The notes beneath the pieces were generated by a model that was given only the letters and a program-made list of their open reading frames with translations, made no database searches and was not told the origin of the DNA. Shown here piece after piece: positions 1 through 11,934 of a stretch of DNA of 64,000 nt (its first letter is position 1; each line of letters opens with the position of its first letter). The translations under genes and the position numbers were made by a program. Source of the stretch: Gnetum montanum. Lineage: Eukaryota; Streptophyta; Gnetopsida; Gnetales; Gnetaceae. Location: NCBI GenBank assembly GCA_015680685.1, contig MNCI01004586.1:62001-126000 (forward strand), read 5' to 3'.

Positions 1-1259
1 CTTCTAATTTTTCCCAGAGAATGAGATAGTTCCACAAGAAAACTAGAAATAGAGCAAGATTCAATGGAAATAGAAAAAAGTGAAAAAGAAAGTAGATTTG
101 TGTAAAGATCTCAAATGTTTAAACAAGGTAAAATGATACAAGTAAACACTTCACAATAAAGCTATCCCAAATTCAATAACTACGAATTGTTCAAACTTCC
201 AAGGCTCAAATAAGTAATTTCTTCAAGACAATCCTACTATACTAGCAAAAAAAATTGTTGCATAAACTATCACGTACTAGACTCTATTTTGGCTAAATAA
301 TGGATGTCAACAATTGCATTCAATAGAACCTTCAAAAGACTTGACAATTTTGATTGAAATACCACGGAGATTTACTTTAAAGATAAAAGAAGCTATCCTA
401 GTCCTATCAAAATACCAAAGATTTTTTGAACCCTCTTGACTATTGAATCGTTCAACGGCTTGACTACATGTAGAGGCTCTCTTATAAAAATCTCAATAGT
501 GGTTCTTATACATTACACAATAATAAAATTCACTACTAAAATGCTCTTAAGGCTTTCAAACACAAGCTCTTCTATGGAAAAATTTTAATAGAAATTTTCT
601 ATCATGTAACAAGAACAATAAGAGCAATCTAAAAATCCCAAAATTACTTGCCAAGCATGATACTATCTAAACCACTAGCTAAATAGAATAAAAAAATAAG
701 CATAACTCATAGGAATATGACAAAGAGGCTGAAATGTTGTCTTTAACAAGTCATCTTACAAACAATCTTTCACAATGTCTTCTTTACAAATGCTCTCCCC
801 CCCAGCCACCAAGACCCTTGAAGCCTTTTTATAGAGTCTCATAGGTAGTTAGATATTACAAAATAACTTGGGTAACTTCTTTCCCAGGTAAGGAAGTTAT
901 AACTTGCCCAACAAGTTAGGAAGTTATAACTTATACATGAAGTTAGGAGAAAATCATGCTAACATTGGCATGTGTCTTTACAAATATTTTTTTCATAAGA
1001 AGTCACAACCTATATAATAATTTTAGGAAATAAAGCCAAGATCTCTATCTTGTTTCATCCATTTAACCTTAGTCCAAGATCAAGTTTCTCAAACACCATG
1101 ATGGCCATTGCAATAAGCGCTCCATACAATTGTCATTTTATTTTTGTTGCATGTGAAAAAATATGCTAAAATTATTTTTAGCCACCAAACCATATGAAAT
1201 TGGAACTTTATTTTGTTACTTCGATTTCATGCGTTCAAGTTTTGTTCTTACTTTCAACA
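1..1259 (-). other. Possible old LTR-like sequence with TATA box, unassigned
   Basis: No convincing coding sequence. Read on the minus strand the stretch starts with TGTTGAAAG at 1259, the sort of TGTTG start seen in Ty1/copia LTRs. It carries a clean TATA box (CTATAAAAAGG, reverse of about 824-836) followed by a transcript-like region. A 15-base unit, AGGAAGTTATAACTT, occurs twice at 891-905 and 918-932, upstream of the TATA box on the minus strand. No partner LTR or primer site is visible, so this may be a solo or truncated LTR, or just a promoter-like stretch. Confidence 0.25.
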
Positions 1260-2599
1260 ATGATGGTTTTCTTCAAAATAATCCATAACCACGATTCATT
1301 GGCTAAATAATCTCCCGGTTGGTTTGATACTGAACTCAAATACTAAGTCCCTGCAACCAATCTCCTGGCCACATCCACGATCCTCCATATCTACCATAGA
1401 AGAAATGTCATTCCGTTGATTCATTTGTGCACCTGTCTTGCTATGTCTTCGTGTCTCTGTAGCCGCACTTGATGGATTGATAATGATGATGACGAACACA
1501 TTGGCATTGGGCGCTACTGTGTTTGCAATTTCTGTTTGCAGGTTCATCATTGCAAGAATCCAGACGTGAAAAAATTTTCATTGTGTGCCAAGCTTTGCCT
1601 TAGGGTTTATGTTTAATATTTCATGTCTTCTCATTACTGTTTGTCATATCCTACATTTGAAACAAAACAGAAACCCTGCTATGTTTTTCTTTTTGCATGC
1701 AGACTCCATTCTCTGGACACTACGGATCATTGAAGGAGATCTTATTTTTCTTTGGTTCCAGCAGAAAATGATAAATGTGATTTGGGGTTACAACCACTTG
1801 AAATGTTTTGCCCCAAATTCACCTACGGCTTCCTGCGTTTTTCTTTCTATAAACTAAAAATTATTGTATTTATTTTCTGAATCAGGGATAGTCACTGTAT
1901 GATTTGGGTGTCAATATTGGCAAGATTTTGATATATTCTTGATGCTTGTCTTGCTATTTTTCTTCTAAAATCATTTTTATTCATAACCTATTCTTGTTTT
2001 TGCGGTTTTCATTGCTGATTCTAATGCAAAGTATATACAAAGTGTTTGACAAATTGTCTTTTTCCAGTGTCCCTACTTTTGCTATCAATAAACACTACTG
2101 TGATGTCCAATTATCAATTCTTATATATATTGCTAACTACATTTTAACTCTTATTCTTTTTCTCTCTTCTTCTTTTTCTTCTGCACTTCATATACAGGGC
2201 ACATGAACAAACAGCTTCATGAAGACTATTGAAATTTCCAATGACCAGTTTACCATCAATTGTAGTTACTTTGATTCTTCATTTCTTTCTTCTTTAAATT
2301 TAGATGCTATTTCTCTTTATCCACAAGCTGAAATTTTGTTTATTCTGATAGAGTAAAGCATTCTATATTCATTTTCTTGATATTATATAGCCTTTCCTCC
2401 AATCTTTCAGCATCTAAAATTGCTTTTCAATGGACCTTTAAAAGCTCCCTTATGAATTTAGTGAGAAAACATAGTTAATAGTTTGTGGAATTCTTGCCAC
2501 TTCTCCAACTATGAATAAGAGAGGACTAAAAACTGCAAAACCTTTAATTAATTTTATCATGCCAACCTATTCCATGAAATGGCAAAAATGTGCCAACAC
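1260..2599. other. Interval without recognisable gene
   Basis: T-rich sequence on the plus strand with short open frames only. A minus-strand frame of 84 codons at 1296-1550 contains a mixed, non-repetitive composition and could be an exon or a chance frame; I recognise no domain. Around 2195 a tract ending in ATACAG could be a splice acceptor, but no convincing exon follows. Sequence homologous to the third ORF of the LTR family begins at about 2600, which marks the truncated edge of element A. Confidence 0.3.
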
Positions 2600-4021
2600 A
2601 CGTGCTCTGGTGAAGTCTTCTGGTGGTACAACAGGTACATTGAATGATTCTTTGATGTGGTTTGCAATCACTTCTGTGGCTCCTGCTGCATCCTGGTGCT
2701 ACATGACCATCACTGTGGCCCCTTCACCAGTCTCGAGTTACACCTAAAAGGATGAAGCATTTCCTGAATTCTATTGTGACCATTGAGTCTCCCCTCCTCC
2801 TGTCTAAATGGACACCTCACCTCGTGCATGATCTATAGAGACAATAGGATGTACAATATCGTTGATGACATGGAAGAGATTAGCATCATCACGATTCCCC
2901 CAACTGACCATCTCAACAATGGTCCTAAGATGGCTCATCAATGGTTGATAATCATGCGATGGTGGTGGTTGGTCTTACTAGCTTATGTTGGGCCCTACTT
3001 CTTGTTGTTGACTGGGCCATGAGCTTAGGAGTTGGCTAGGCCCTGTAGTTTGAGTTGCAGTGGGCCCCACCATTTGTTCTTACTCTTGCTTTGACTGTGG
3101 CTCCAATGTCTCACCAACATTCTTGCTTGGAGTTGGTGGCTTTAATAGTTCAGCGAATGAAACATTTTCAGCTCTTCTGGGAACATCATTGGTGTACCCT
3201 AGAATTCTAGCACGCTTGCATAACTTCCTGATGAGATAAGGGAAAGGCAATGCGAACTTCCCTGTTTTGCATTCTTCGAACCACCTTAAGATCTCCATGA
3301 GATATAGATGAGGCAAGTTAGCATTAATCTTTCCCATCAATATTGCACTTCCTCTTGCAGCATTTAATCCTTTTATGGGGAAAATGTGATAAGTACCAAT
3401 CTTAAAGTAGATTCTCTCTTCCAACATCAACTCTCCATATGTCTTATCCTCTTTACCATACACCCTATCCAACCAAACCTTTTGCACATTAGCATCAGAG
3501 CGAGTGGACAGGTGAGCAACTTTTGGCCTCGTATTCAGAAGGTTTAACACTTCTGAAATGGCCTTCACGAAAAAATCAACAGACACACCACCAATGTCAA
3601 CCGTGGTACTTTCTTCTTTATTGTGCCAAAATTGGTACGTTTCTCCTAAGTACCAAGCATCACTTTTGGAGAGGATAGGCCATAATGGGGACCCTTTGAG
3701 TTGGTCCCTGATAGCCTCAGGAGTGAATTCCATGAAGGGATTGAAGTTCAATTCCACAATCACTACAATTGATGTGGACCTTTCACGAATGGCCTGAACA
3801 CACTCCGAGGGCAACATGAGGTGTTGTCCCTATTCAAGTGCTACTGCAGCTCCACCTTCTACCTATCCTGATTGTATAGTAGTAGGAGTCTCTTAATGGA
3901 TATTGAAGGATTAGGCTTCTTGCTTTGTATGTTGTTCAGCAGACACATATCCTCTACCTCTCCTAGGTCGCTTAGATGAACCTTGAGAGGGACCTTCTTG
4001 GTGTCCACGCTTTGGGGCCAT
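2600..4021 (-). pseudogene. ORF3 of element A: globular domain protein, decayed
   Basis: The ATG at 4021 follows directly after an AG (4023-4022) preceded by TACTAAT (4050-4044). From ATG through 3080 everything is in one frame. In-frame stops occur in the first 70 codons where the homologous ORF3 of element D keeps Gln in at least two cases, consistent with CAA to TAA changes. The start (MAPKRGHQEGPSQGSSKRPR) is basic and low-complexity. The best open part (3817-3080, 245 codons) has a globular, Trp/Tyr-rich composition and a late segment around NLPHLYLMEILRWFEEC followed by LPFPYLIRKLCKRARILG. This pattern is reminiscent of the putative plant transposon protein domain (PF20167-like), which is a guess from memory. 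Downstream, in-frame homology to D continues to about 2600. Function is unknown; it occupies the position of an env-like third ORF. Confidence 0.65.
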
Positions 4022-5910
4022 CTGCAATCACACGGGGCCAACCATTAGTAAGGTTACTTACCAAAGTCAAGTTATATCTTACTTTTTTCCTTAATGAGTT
4101 TGTTAATATTCCATGTGATTTTAAAGTTAGGAATTTTTATGGAAACATCCCCAAAATTTTTAATATTTGACCCACTTTTCTTAGGTGGTTTCAAAGTTTA
4201 ATTTCCCAGTTTAGATAAGAAGATGAAATTGTTTTGGGCACATGTTTATTATTTTTATAGCTAATTATCCTTGATAGTTTCCTTTGGGTGATGATGAATT
4301 TCAAAAAAAATTATATGCAATTTAGCATGTACCCTTCTCCCATGACTAAGCTAAACACTCCAAGTCTAAGTAGGTTCAGATGGAATGAAAATCGGAGCAC
4401 TAGCTAGCAAGTTATGGTTATCGGAACAAGAGATGCGCAATCGCAAGTCGTAGAAAAAAATTTGAAAAACTCCCATCACATGAACTGTTGCAAATGATGT
4501 TGACGTTCACTGAGGGGTCCATATATATAGATTTTAAGGACACGATATCATGTACCCACTAGCGGGGACTCAATATTGGGTCTTATCTAAAATAGGGTAC
4601 TTAGAAAAATCTATCAATTTTTTAAACTCCAAGGTATAAACTAAGGACTTTGAGGTTAATGTGAAGGCTCTAGGGTAATGTTGATCAAGTCTAACGGTAC
4701 CAAAAAAGTAGCATGGTGTAAATCTGGCAATGAAAGTTATGAAGAGTATGAGGAAAAAGGACATGTGTTGGCTCATAGGAATGTTTGATCCAGAAGGATG
4801 ATAAGGGAGAAGATCGTTGGTAATACTTGGAGGGTAGAAGATGATGTGCGAGAGATGTGTTATGAGTGCAAATTATAAGGGTCACACAAGTGGGTCCTTC
4901 CCAAAGTAGGTTCCAACCTATAGTGCCCTTGGGTAACCACACCTTAAAATGTTCATAGGCACTAGAAGGGTTAAATGTAATCCACACCGATCTCACAAAA
5001 CACACACATGCAAATATCACCGCGATGAGATATGAATTCCATGCTACACAAGAAACAAGTCACAATCACATGAATAGTCATATGAGGTAAATCGCAAAAG
5101 GGATTGCAGAGAGTGGGATACAAGGTAACTAGCCTAGGGTAGAATGAATCCTGCGTGTAAGGCATGATTAGTGTGTCATTAGCTCGTTGCTCCAAACTCA
5201 AGACCAAGTCCATTCCTTCGATCAGTGACATCACATTGCTTCATCCAATGATTGACAACCATAAGAGCATCATGACAGCAAGTTATATGATCACTTAGTG
5301 TTTTGTTCAAGGGAGGAGTGATTTTGCTTTGTGGCATTTTTTTTTTGAAGTATTGCTTAATCCAGAGAAGTCGCCTACCTTCAAGCATGGGTGCATGTCT
5401 TTCCAGTGGGACCCCGTAGAATAGCATTATATTTTCTAGTTGAGTGCCTTTTGATTACTCTTACTCCCATTTTTCATTAGATCTACAAGGATCTTAGTAC
5501 AACCCAGCTGCATGATAACTCCTACAGATGTCACCAAAGAGAATCCACAAGTCCCCTTGATGTCACACCTTGGCCATTCCCTCCTAGTCCATCCTTCTTC
5601 ACTCTAGGCATGATGAGCACAAAATTACTTTAAGTTTTAATGATTAGGAATATCATTGTACCCAGGGAAAAACCTCTTATTAATAGAATGGGTGAGTGGA
5701 TGTGATGGGCTCACTGTCTAAGTAATTAGTCACCTGAGACTTGATAGCATAGAATAACACCTCAACCAATGAGTCACATGAGTGCTTCATTCATAGATGA
5801 GATTACTCATAAAAATATAAAAAGACAACAATAAATTGAAAGATGAAAAATTGGAGAACAAAAAATTGTAAAATTAAATAAAAGGAAAACATTTATTAAT
5901 TCTATTGTTG
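4022..5910 (-). other. Conserved non-coding interval of element A (probable intron)
   Basis: About 1.9 kb between the end of gag and ORF3 with no long frame and no pol motif. It aligns with 16910-18315 of element C and contains the family block GGGCATTAT...GGAAGGACCCACTTG (minus strand, 4930-4886). Another shared stretch lies near 5540-5440 (the 'ATCAAGGGGACTTGTGGATT' region). The low-coordinate end has a branch-point-like TACTAAT and AG just before the ORF3 ATG. Inferred to be an intron or leader of the ORF3 transcript. Confidence 0.5.
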
Positions 5911-7894
5911 TTAAAATGGGGGATACCCCCCATAACTAAATGATTGAGCATGGCTAGAATTAATAAATGGAAGGTTGGGATCCTTGGATGTTGGAAATAT
6001 TGGGACCCAATCATACTTACCCCATTAGGGTTCACACACTTAATTATAATACGCATAGTGGGGCAATTTATAAGATGTAGTCATTGATGAGTGGTTGACC
6101 CACTATGACACCTGTGACCATAAGGTGGTATAAAAGGATCAACATGTCTCCCCATGTGGCTATATTCACTGGGCCACCTAGTTGTTGGAGTATTGAGTGG
6201 TGGCCCTGATAAGGTAACATGAGGCATTGGGTTCGAAGAGGAAGATGCACCATAGTGTTGAACTTGTATTGAGTTGGATAATGTAGTGGGCTCAGAATTG
6301 TGTTGTCCCTTCTTACGGTCATGTCGAAAGAAGGGGTGTCTTCAATGTTGAGGAGAGTTCCCAATGCTGTTGTTAGCATAAGCACAAGTAATATTTGTGA
6401 GTTGCTGCTATGGTGCAAACCTTTCTAGCATAGTTGGTGGCGATGTAGAAGGAGGTGAAGGATGAGAATGTTAAAATTAAGAAGAAGTATAATGTACATG
6501 AGGTGGTGGTCCTGTTGGAGAGGATATGGGTTGATAGTATTGAGGAGAATAATAATAATGTGGCGAGATAGAGGATGTTGACCCAGTTGGGGAAACAGGA
6601 TGTTGAACTTGATAAGCACTTAGATTCGGATAATATGAAGGGTGTAACCAGTTTGGGGGTGGCCTCCCCCACAACTGGGATTGTTGCCACTATGATTGAA
6701 CACAGTATCTCTGTACAAACTCTGGATGTAACACTCTTTTCCAATGCTCCTGTAAATGTGACAAGATTGGACATTCACCCTTGGGGTGATTATACAACCA
6801 AATATTACATTAATACATATGATTGGCAGTTGAGCTCTTATTCTTTTCAACCCTTCTTTCCAATTGTCTAAGGGTATTTTGTCCTACTTCTTGGTTCATC
6901 ATGACTCTACCTCCAATAATGTTGGCATATTCTCCACATCCATTCCATCATCTTATTGAACTTTACCTCAATTTCATCTAATGATTGTGGTGCTGGCAAA
7001 GATGGTTCCACCTCCTTGAGGTGAGTTGATTTCTCCTCTTTTAGATTATGGACCTTTGTTGATGTGAGATTTTGATCCTATTGAGATTTTTCAACATTCT
7101 CCCATCTAGCCATTTCTCCTCCTTCTTTTGCTACCCATTTAATAAGCTCTTGGAATTGATGGGTTCGTAGCTCATATAGTTGACCCTGGGCATACATCCC
7201 TAAGCTTTCCCTTGTTTCATTACGGAGCCCATCTATTATGTGACACATTAGCCTTTCCTCAGAGAACCCACGGCCTAGGTAGTTTTTTAACAATGCATAA
7301 TATCTTTCTAAGGCCATGTCCAAAGGTTTGTGTTACTCTTGTTTCCACTATTTGATTTGTTACCTCAAGGCTGACACTCTTGCATAGGTTTGATATCTTT
7401 TGTTGAAGAGCTCTACCATTGTTGGCCAACATTAGATTGATTTTTGTTTTAAGGAACTATGCCATACTTTTGCATGACCAACGAGTGTCATAGGAAAGAG
7501 CTTAAGATTTTGCCATCCATTATCAATGTTATTCCATACACAGGCATCATGGAAGGCTTGTAGATGATGTTGCAAATCTAAATCATAGCCTCTTGAAAAC
7601 TTAGGAAAGTTGTTTAAGTCAAGCCTGGGTAGATAGCTTTTCTTATGATGCCTACGGGATATTCAAATAGGCTCTTGTATTTCTGTTAGGCTTGTAGTGG
7701 CCAGTAGGGCTTCATCATCACTAGGTATGTTATGCATTTGTGAGTTGTGACAATGTTGTCTTCATTTATGTTCATAGGGAACCCCTACATCAGATTCGGT
7801 ACTCTAAACTTTATCTTCATCATCATATAACTCGTTGGTTCTCCAATGAATTGCCTTACTGGTTGTTGTGTTATCAGTCTTATGAGAGAGACAT
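5911..7894 (-). pseudogene. gag of element A, decayed
   Basis: Start ATG at 7894 (MSLS..., matching element C at 14575). The best-preserved part is 7323-7078, which holds the retrotransposon gag core (DMALERYYALLKNYLGRGFS, then HIIDGLRNETRESLGMYAQG). The C-terminal half (about 6850-5911) is Pro/Thr/His-rich and ends in a SYGGYPPF-like tail before a TAA at 5911-5913. Reading frames change several times and stops are frequent. The aspartic protease found in elements D and E between the Pro-rich region and the tail is absent; the tail follows directly. Gag would form the cytoplasmic particle that packages element RNA. Confidence 0.75.
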
Positions 7895-8000
7895 TGTGTA
7901 TGAGTTCTTGTGTGACTTAATTGAAATTAATTTATTTTCTAAAAGATATATCATTAATTCCTTGTTATAGTGATCTTATATGATGTAGTAATCTAAATAA

Positions 8001-8018
8001 CTAGCACCATAGTGCCAA
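8001..8018 (-). other. Damaged primer-binding site of element A
   Basis: Directly downstream of the 5' LTR the minus strand reads TTGGCACTATGGTGCTAG, where element C has TTGGTGCCATTGCTAGGGA followed by CGGTGCTAG. About ten bases of the primer site are missing. The intact version resembles the complement of the tRNA-Asp 3' end used by Athila/Tat elements. Confidence 0.6.
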
Positions 8019-8877
8019 TGATGAGTGGCGAGGTACCCCTACACTCGACCATACGAATACAAGTGTTTCATGCATGATCCAGTTGAACTTCATAAACGGG
8101 CTAGTTGTGGTATCTAGATAGTTACTCATTGATTGCAGTTTGTTGTCTTCCCACCTGGACTAGTATTTACTTTGCCACATATGGTTTAGTCTAGGGTGAG
8201 GTTTATGATGTGTTTTAAAACTAATGCTACTCCTAGAAACAATGGAAAGTAATCTTTATTTAAGCTAGGAGGAAAGGGGAGAGAGAGTTAAACTAAGAGG
8301 AGATAGGAAGAGAGAATCTAAGATAGCCTAAGTGTGATGAGCAACCGTTCCTTAATCATCCGTACACATCTTAGGCCTCGTGCATGACTACCACTGGGAT
8401 TACCAAGTGCATGGCCCGAGTACGCTACTGGGATACCAAGCAGTCACAGGTAGATGCTCGTGATTAAGTCATACTCATTCCACTTTTAATAACAATTAAA
8501 ATTAATTAATTAAACTAAGTGAATGTTGAAATGATGAAGTAATCTCGATCTTTATTTCCAGTCATCTATGTGTCCAAGTACATCACACTTAAATAAAGGA
8601 TGCCATACAATTACAATCATCACACTACGGGCATGCACTGGGAGAAAGGGTTGAGAGGAAAAGAAGGAAAAAAAGACTCTACTCTAATACTAAACTGACT
8701 TCTAAAAACTTAAAGACTAACTCCTCTCATGTGCCTACATGTGTATTTATAGGCTCACATAGGAGTCACGATATCGTGTATCCAATATCATTATTTGGGC
8801 TGCAATATCACGCACCTGATATCATGGATCTGATATCGGGGATTTGATATCGCAGCTTAATGAATCATGATTCATCA
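8019..8877 (-). repeat. 5' LTR of element A
   Basis: 859 bp. On the minus strand it starts TGATGAATCATG at 8877 and ends CATCA at 8019. It holds a GATATC-rich U3 segment (about 8860-8765), a TATA box (minus CTATAAATAC near 8752-8743), two copies of the motif TTGGTAATCCCAGT-type (around 8447-8380), and the conserved LTR end GGGGTACCTCGCCACTCATCA-type. The partner LTR is missing because of the truncation at 2600. Confidence 0.85.
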
Positions 8878-9488
8878 ATCATGGTTACAATTAGAATGTC
8901 CATCATTATCATGTGTTCATGTTCCTTTTTCAGACCCTTTGTGTCCATTGGTACTAGAACCTGGGTTATGAATAATTGAGTGAAGATTCTAATACCCAAC
9001 TCCTTGATCAAAGTCAAAGAGAGGAACATCATTTTTTGGAAAACCTCCCGAGACAGGTTCACCACCGTCATTTTCACTTAGGACATACAGAACATCCTGA
9101 GACCACTTCTCCTTCACAGATTTGTAATGTCTCTCCTTTTATAGATCCCTCTAGCATTGTGCCTCCATGGTCTATACTCTCTCGAGTCTTCTTCATGCAC
9201 AACGTACTCTGATTGTAAGTGCTACATGCCAATTTGTGTGAGAGCACAAAGAAGCATGCTTGAGATTGAGTGATTAGGAGGTAGCACTATGTTACCTTCT
9301 AAATCACACCATCGTAGCTATTCATCCTGGTGGAGGATAAAGGTAAAGTTTAGTACATACTCATTAGGATGCGCGTATAACATGCGAAACTATTAGGGCA
9401 CTGGCGGATCATCTTGTGCATCCTGCCTCTGATTGTTCATGGTATCAAACCTAGTTGGTGAAGCACTCTCATAAGAAGAAGGAGACAT
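8878..9488 (-). pseudogene. N-terminal gag fragment of element B
   Basis: ATG at 9488 (MSPSSYESASPT). The reading continues with a few stops through HPNEYVLNFTFILHQDE and DLEGNIVLPPNHSISSML, which aligns with the N-terminus of the element E gag (38927 onward: HQDEYVPNFTFIVHQDE, DLEGNIVLPPD) and with element D (RDMQGNIVLLPE). This N-terminal module is upstream of the classical gag core and is shared by B, D and E. The fragment is cut by the insertion of element A at 8877. Confidence 0.65.
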
Positions 9489-9605
9489 GATTGATTACTC
9501 AATGTATGGTACTCTTTTCCAGTGATTGTAGGATAGTTAACTCTAAGGTTTTGTTCCAACGATTGAAGGATTTCCTACATTCTAATCAATGCACAAACAA
9601 CAAAA

Positions 9606-9624
9606 TCCCCAACAATGGTGCCAA
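9606..9624 (-). other. Primer-binding site of element B
   Basis: Minus-strand TTGGCACCATTGTTGGGGA, adjacent to the LTR end. It differs little from TTGGTGCCATTGCTAGGGA of element C; both resemble the complement of the tRNA-Asp 3' terminus. Confidence 0.7.
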
Positions 9625-10492
9625 TGATTAGTGGTAAGGTACCCCTACACCCAACCATACAAATACAAGCATTCATGCACAATCCAGTCAAACTCCAAGG
9701 ATTAAGTGCTTATGCACCTACACAGAACAAGGATGAGTTATGCAATCGTTGTCTTCCCAAGTTTACTTGTAAGGCATAATTATATGGTTAAGTAAACTCG
9801 AGGTAAATGATTTTTATGTTTTTTTATATTTTCTATCTTGGTCTCCTAAGTGTGTGAAATGAAAATATTTAATGAAATAATGAATTTTTTGAACTCTAAT
9901 GTGAATCAAATCCTAACACCAACATCCATTTCCACTCTCCAGACACATCCTGAACTAGTGTAACACTACCGGGATTACCAAACATTAGTCGTTACTGGGT
10001 TACCAAGTGTTCCATGTATGCTCAAAGTGGTCATGTTGAGTGTGCTAATTCATTGGTAATTGATAATCAATAATTCTATGGAAATAACATTAATTAAGTA
10101 CTGAAAGCATCAAATAACAGTAAATAACATTAAATGCAATAATTAAGCTATTCTGAATGTTGCAAGCTTTATCACAAAGTTTGTCTTTATTTCCAAACAC
10201 AAGGTGTGCTTAGGTACACAATGCTCAAATAAAGATCCATTCATTTTATGACTCCTAGTACAGACACTCAGAAATAATTCTAACCCTAGAAGAGAAAAAT
10301 TGCAAAAGTTCAACTAAAGGACTAAAAAATTACTCCCCTAGACCAAGCGCCCCTGTCTCTTATTTATAGCCAATGAAACAGGCTCCAACATCGTGTATCC
10401 GATGTCACTTGGTCCATCCAATATCATGTATCCAATATCAAGGGTCCGATATCATGGGTTTGATATTGGGTCACTTAGTTGGTGACTCATCA
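9625..10492 (-). repeat. 5' LTR of element B
   Basis: 868 bp, minus strand, starting TGATGAGTCACC at 10492 and ending at 9625 (TAATCA). It contains GATATC-type repeats (10475-10395), a TATA box (minus GCTATAAATAAG near 10372-10361) and two TTGGTAAYCCAGTA-like motifs near 10010-9965. It abuts repeat R1 directly at 10493. Confidence 0.8.
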
Positions 10493-11596
10493 CCCTCCCT
10501 TCCCCACAATACTATGTGAGATGTCTTATTTATACTCCACAATGTGCAACAATGTTTAAAAATAAGTATTTTAATAATAGGTTAGATATGATATCAAACC
10601 ATAATAATTGATGCAACTACCAAGTCTGGCACCCTAAATTAGCATGGAATCAACAAAAGTGGCAAAAGAGACATGCCATTTCCTCCAAAGGTGAGGTGGT
10701 TGCTACTACTTACATCAAAGTCAGTGAAGGTGAAGTTGGCTTGGCAACATAGCAAACTAACAATAGTAGCAATACTAGGACAACTTATATCACCATGGCC
10801 TTTAACTCATGGATGACACATGTTGTAGTCATGTAAATAGCATCCCTAAACAATGTTGTCAACCACAATGATCTCCTATGCCATGATTTGTTTCTTCTAA
10901 AACCTCACATGCTAGCCATGAATAATTAACGAGAAGTGAGCTAATTGATAGATAGACTAGTATGAACTCTACACTCTATATTTATCACCAGTCTAATGAC
11001 AAAGCAAAACACTGCATAGAGAATAATAGTGGTGGCCATTCTGTCATATTTCGTCAATACATTAGATGGCAATGTCACCCAACATTTCTGCATCAGCATT
11101 GACATTGATCACTTTACTAATACACTTTGTCATTGTGCACTATATCTTCGTTGATACTTTGTGGCTATAGAGATTTTAGTGAAAATGCCATGGTCATGCA
11201 TCTTGTTGTCCTCTGTTGCTGCTGCCTTTGCTGCATCCATGCCCTCGTCATTACCATTACCTGCCATCATTGCCACGTTGCATTTCCATGGCAATATTTC
11301 TACACAGTGCTGCTGCAGGCAATTCTATCACACTTCTTCCCTTAAATTAAATTAAAAAGTCAAAATGGGCTAAAAGAATAATCCAAATCAATCACAAGTA
11401 CAAATAAATAATTGTCAGCCAATACATTATGAATATAGATGAAGGTTGAAAAAATAAAAGTTGGGGGTGCAAGGGATGCGTGTGCATGGATAGGATAGCC
11501 CTGGTTCAACATTAACCTTGAACCACACATTGCCAGTAGAAACAGAAATAGATAATAAATTAAACACAGTAGTGATTCATAAATAATTAGTTAAAC

Positions 11597-11910
11597 TTAA
11601 TCATTGTAGGGCTGGGAAGTAAGAGCCATGGGGCAGTGCACAGCAATCTTGCAATTTGTCTAGACGAGAAAGCCGAAGAGCTCAGCCTAATCATCCATGT
11701 CAATGTCGTTGAATGAGGAGTTGCTAGATGTGCTATGGTTCACCAATTCAAAGGTCACTTGGTAAGATCGTTGTTGCTTGATTCAAGAAAATGCCAATGC
11801 CAGTACCTACAACTCAACCGTAACCTTTACCACTTGTAACACAAATACATGCACTCGGTACATGGAGTGCATGCTCCCCACGTTGGTGACTATTCGCTTA
11901 AACATGAACT
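11597..11910 (-). pseudogene. Subtilisin-like protease, C-terminal fragment (copy in R1)
   Basis: Minus strand. The reading has NVGS, then VVKVTVE, SYQVTFELVNHSTSSNSS and a conserved end TSQPYND before TAA at 11597-11599. This order (TVTNVGS, then V.V.P..L.F, then a VTF strand and an FGxLxW strand) is the C-terminal fibronectin-like domain of plant subtilases. Against the R2 copy this one has TAG where R2 has CAG (Gln) and TGG (Trp), plus a 6-base insertion near VLALAFS. The catalytic Asp/His/Ser parts are absent. It is a captured gene fragment without a credible independent function. Confidence 0.65.
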
Positions 11911-11934
11911 TGTGCCATGTGGGCTTATTGCCCT

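Larger units (their letters stand above)
2600..8877 (-). mobile_element. LTR element A (gag + ORF3, no pol), 3'-truncated
   Basis: Minus-strand LTR retrotransposon. From its 5' side it has an LTR (8019-8877), a damaged primer site, a gag pseudogene (7894-5911), a long non-coding interval and ORF3 (from 4021). It breaks off near 2600, so the end of ORF3, the polypurine tract and the 3' LTR are missing. No reverse transcriptase, RNase H or integrase motif lies between gag and ORF3, and no protease either. Its gag, intron and ORF3 align with element C (13204-20017), making A and C one subfamily. The upper edge lies inside the gag of element B, so A inserted into B; the lower edge and the rest of B were later lost. 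Confidence 0.8.
8878..10492 (-). mobile_element. LTR element B, remnant (5' LTR + start of gag)
   Basis: Minus-strand remnant consisting of a full 5' LTR (9625-10492), an intact primer site (9606-9624) and the beginning of gag (9488-8878). The gag reading stops exactly where element A begins, so A inserted here. The continuation of B should lie beyond the other end of A, but A is truncated there and no B sequence is seen below 2600. A deletion after the A insertion removed both. Confidence 0.75.

Noticed and set aside
7078-7323. An independent small gene (81 codons)
   Set aside because: It is the best-preserved piece of the gag core of element A and has in-line homologues in C, D, E and H.
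10493-10520. G-rich purine tract (minus strand) before the LTR of B as its polypurine tract, making B a tandem element
   Set aside because: The family tract is TCATGGGGGTA. The purine tract belongs to the edge of repeat R1, since R2 has a similar tract in a different context.
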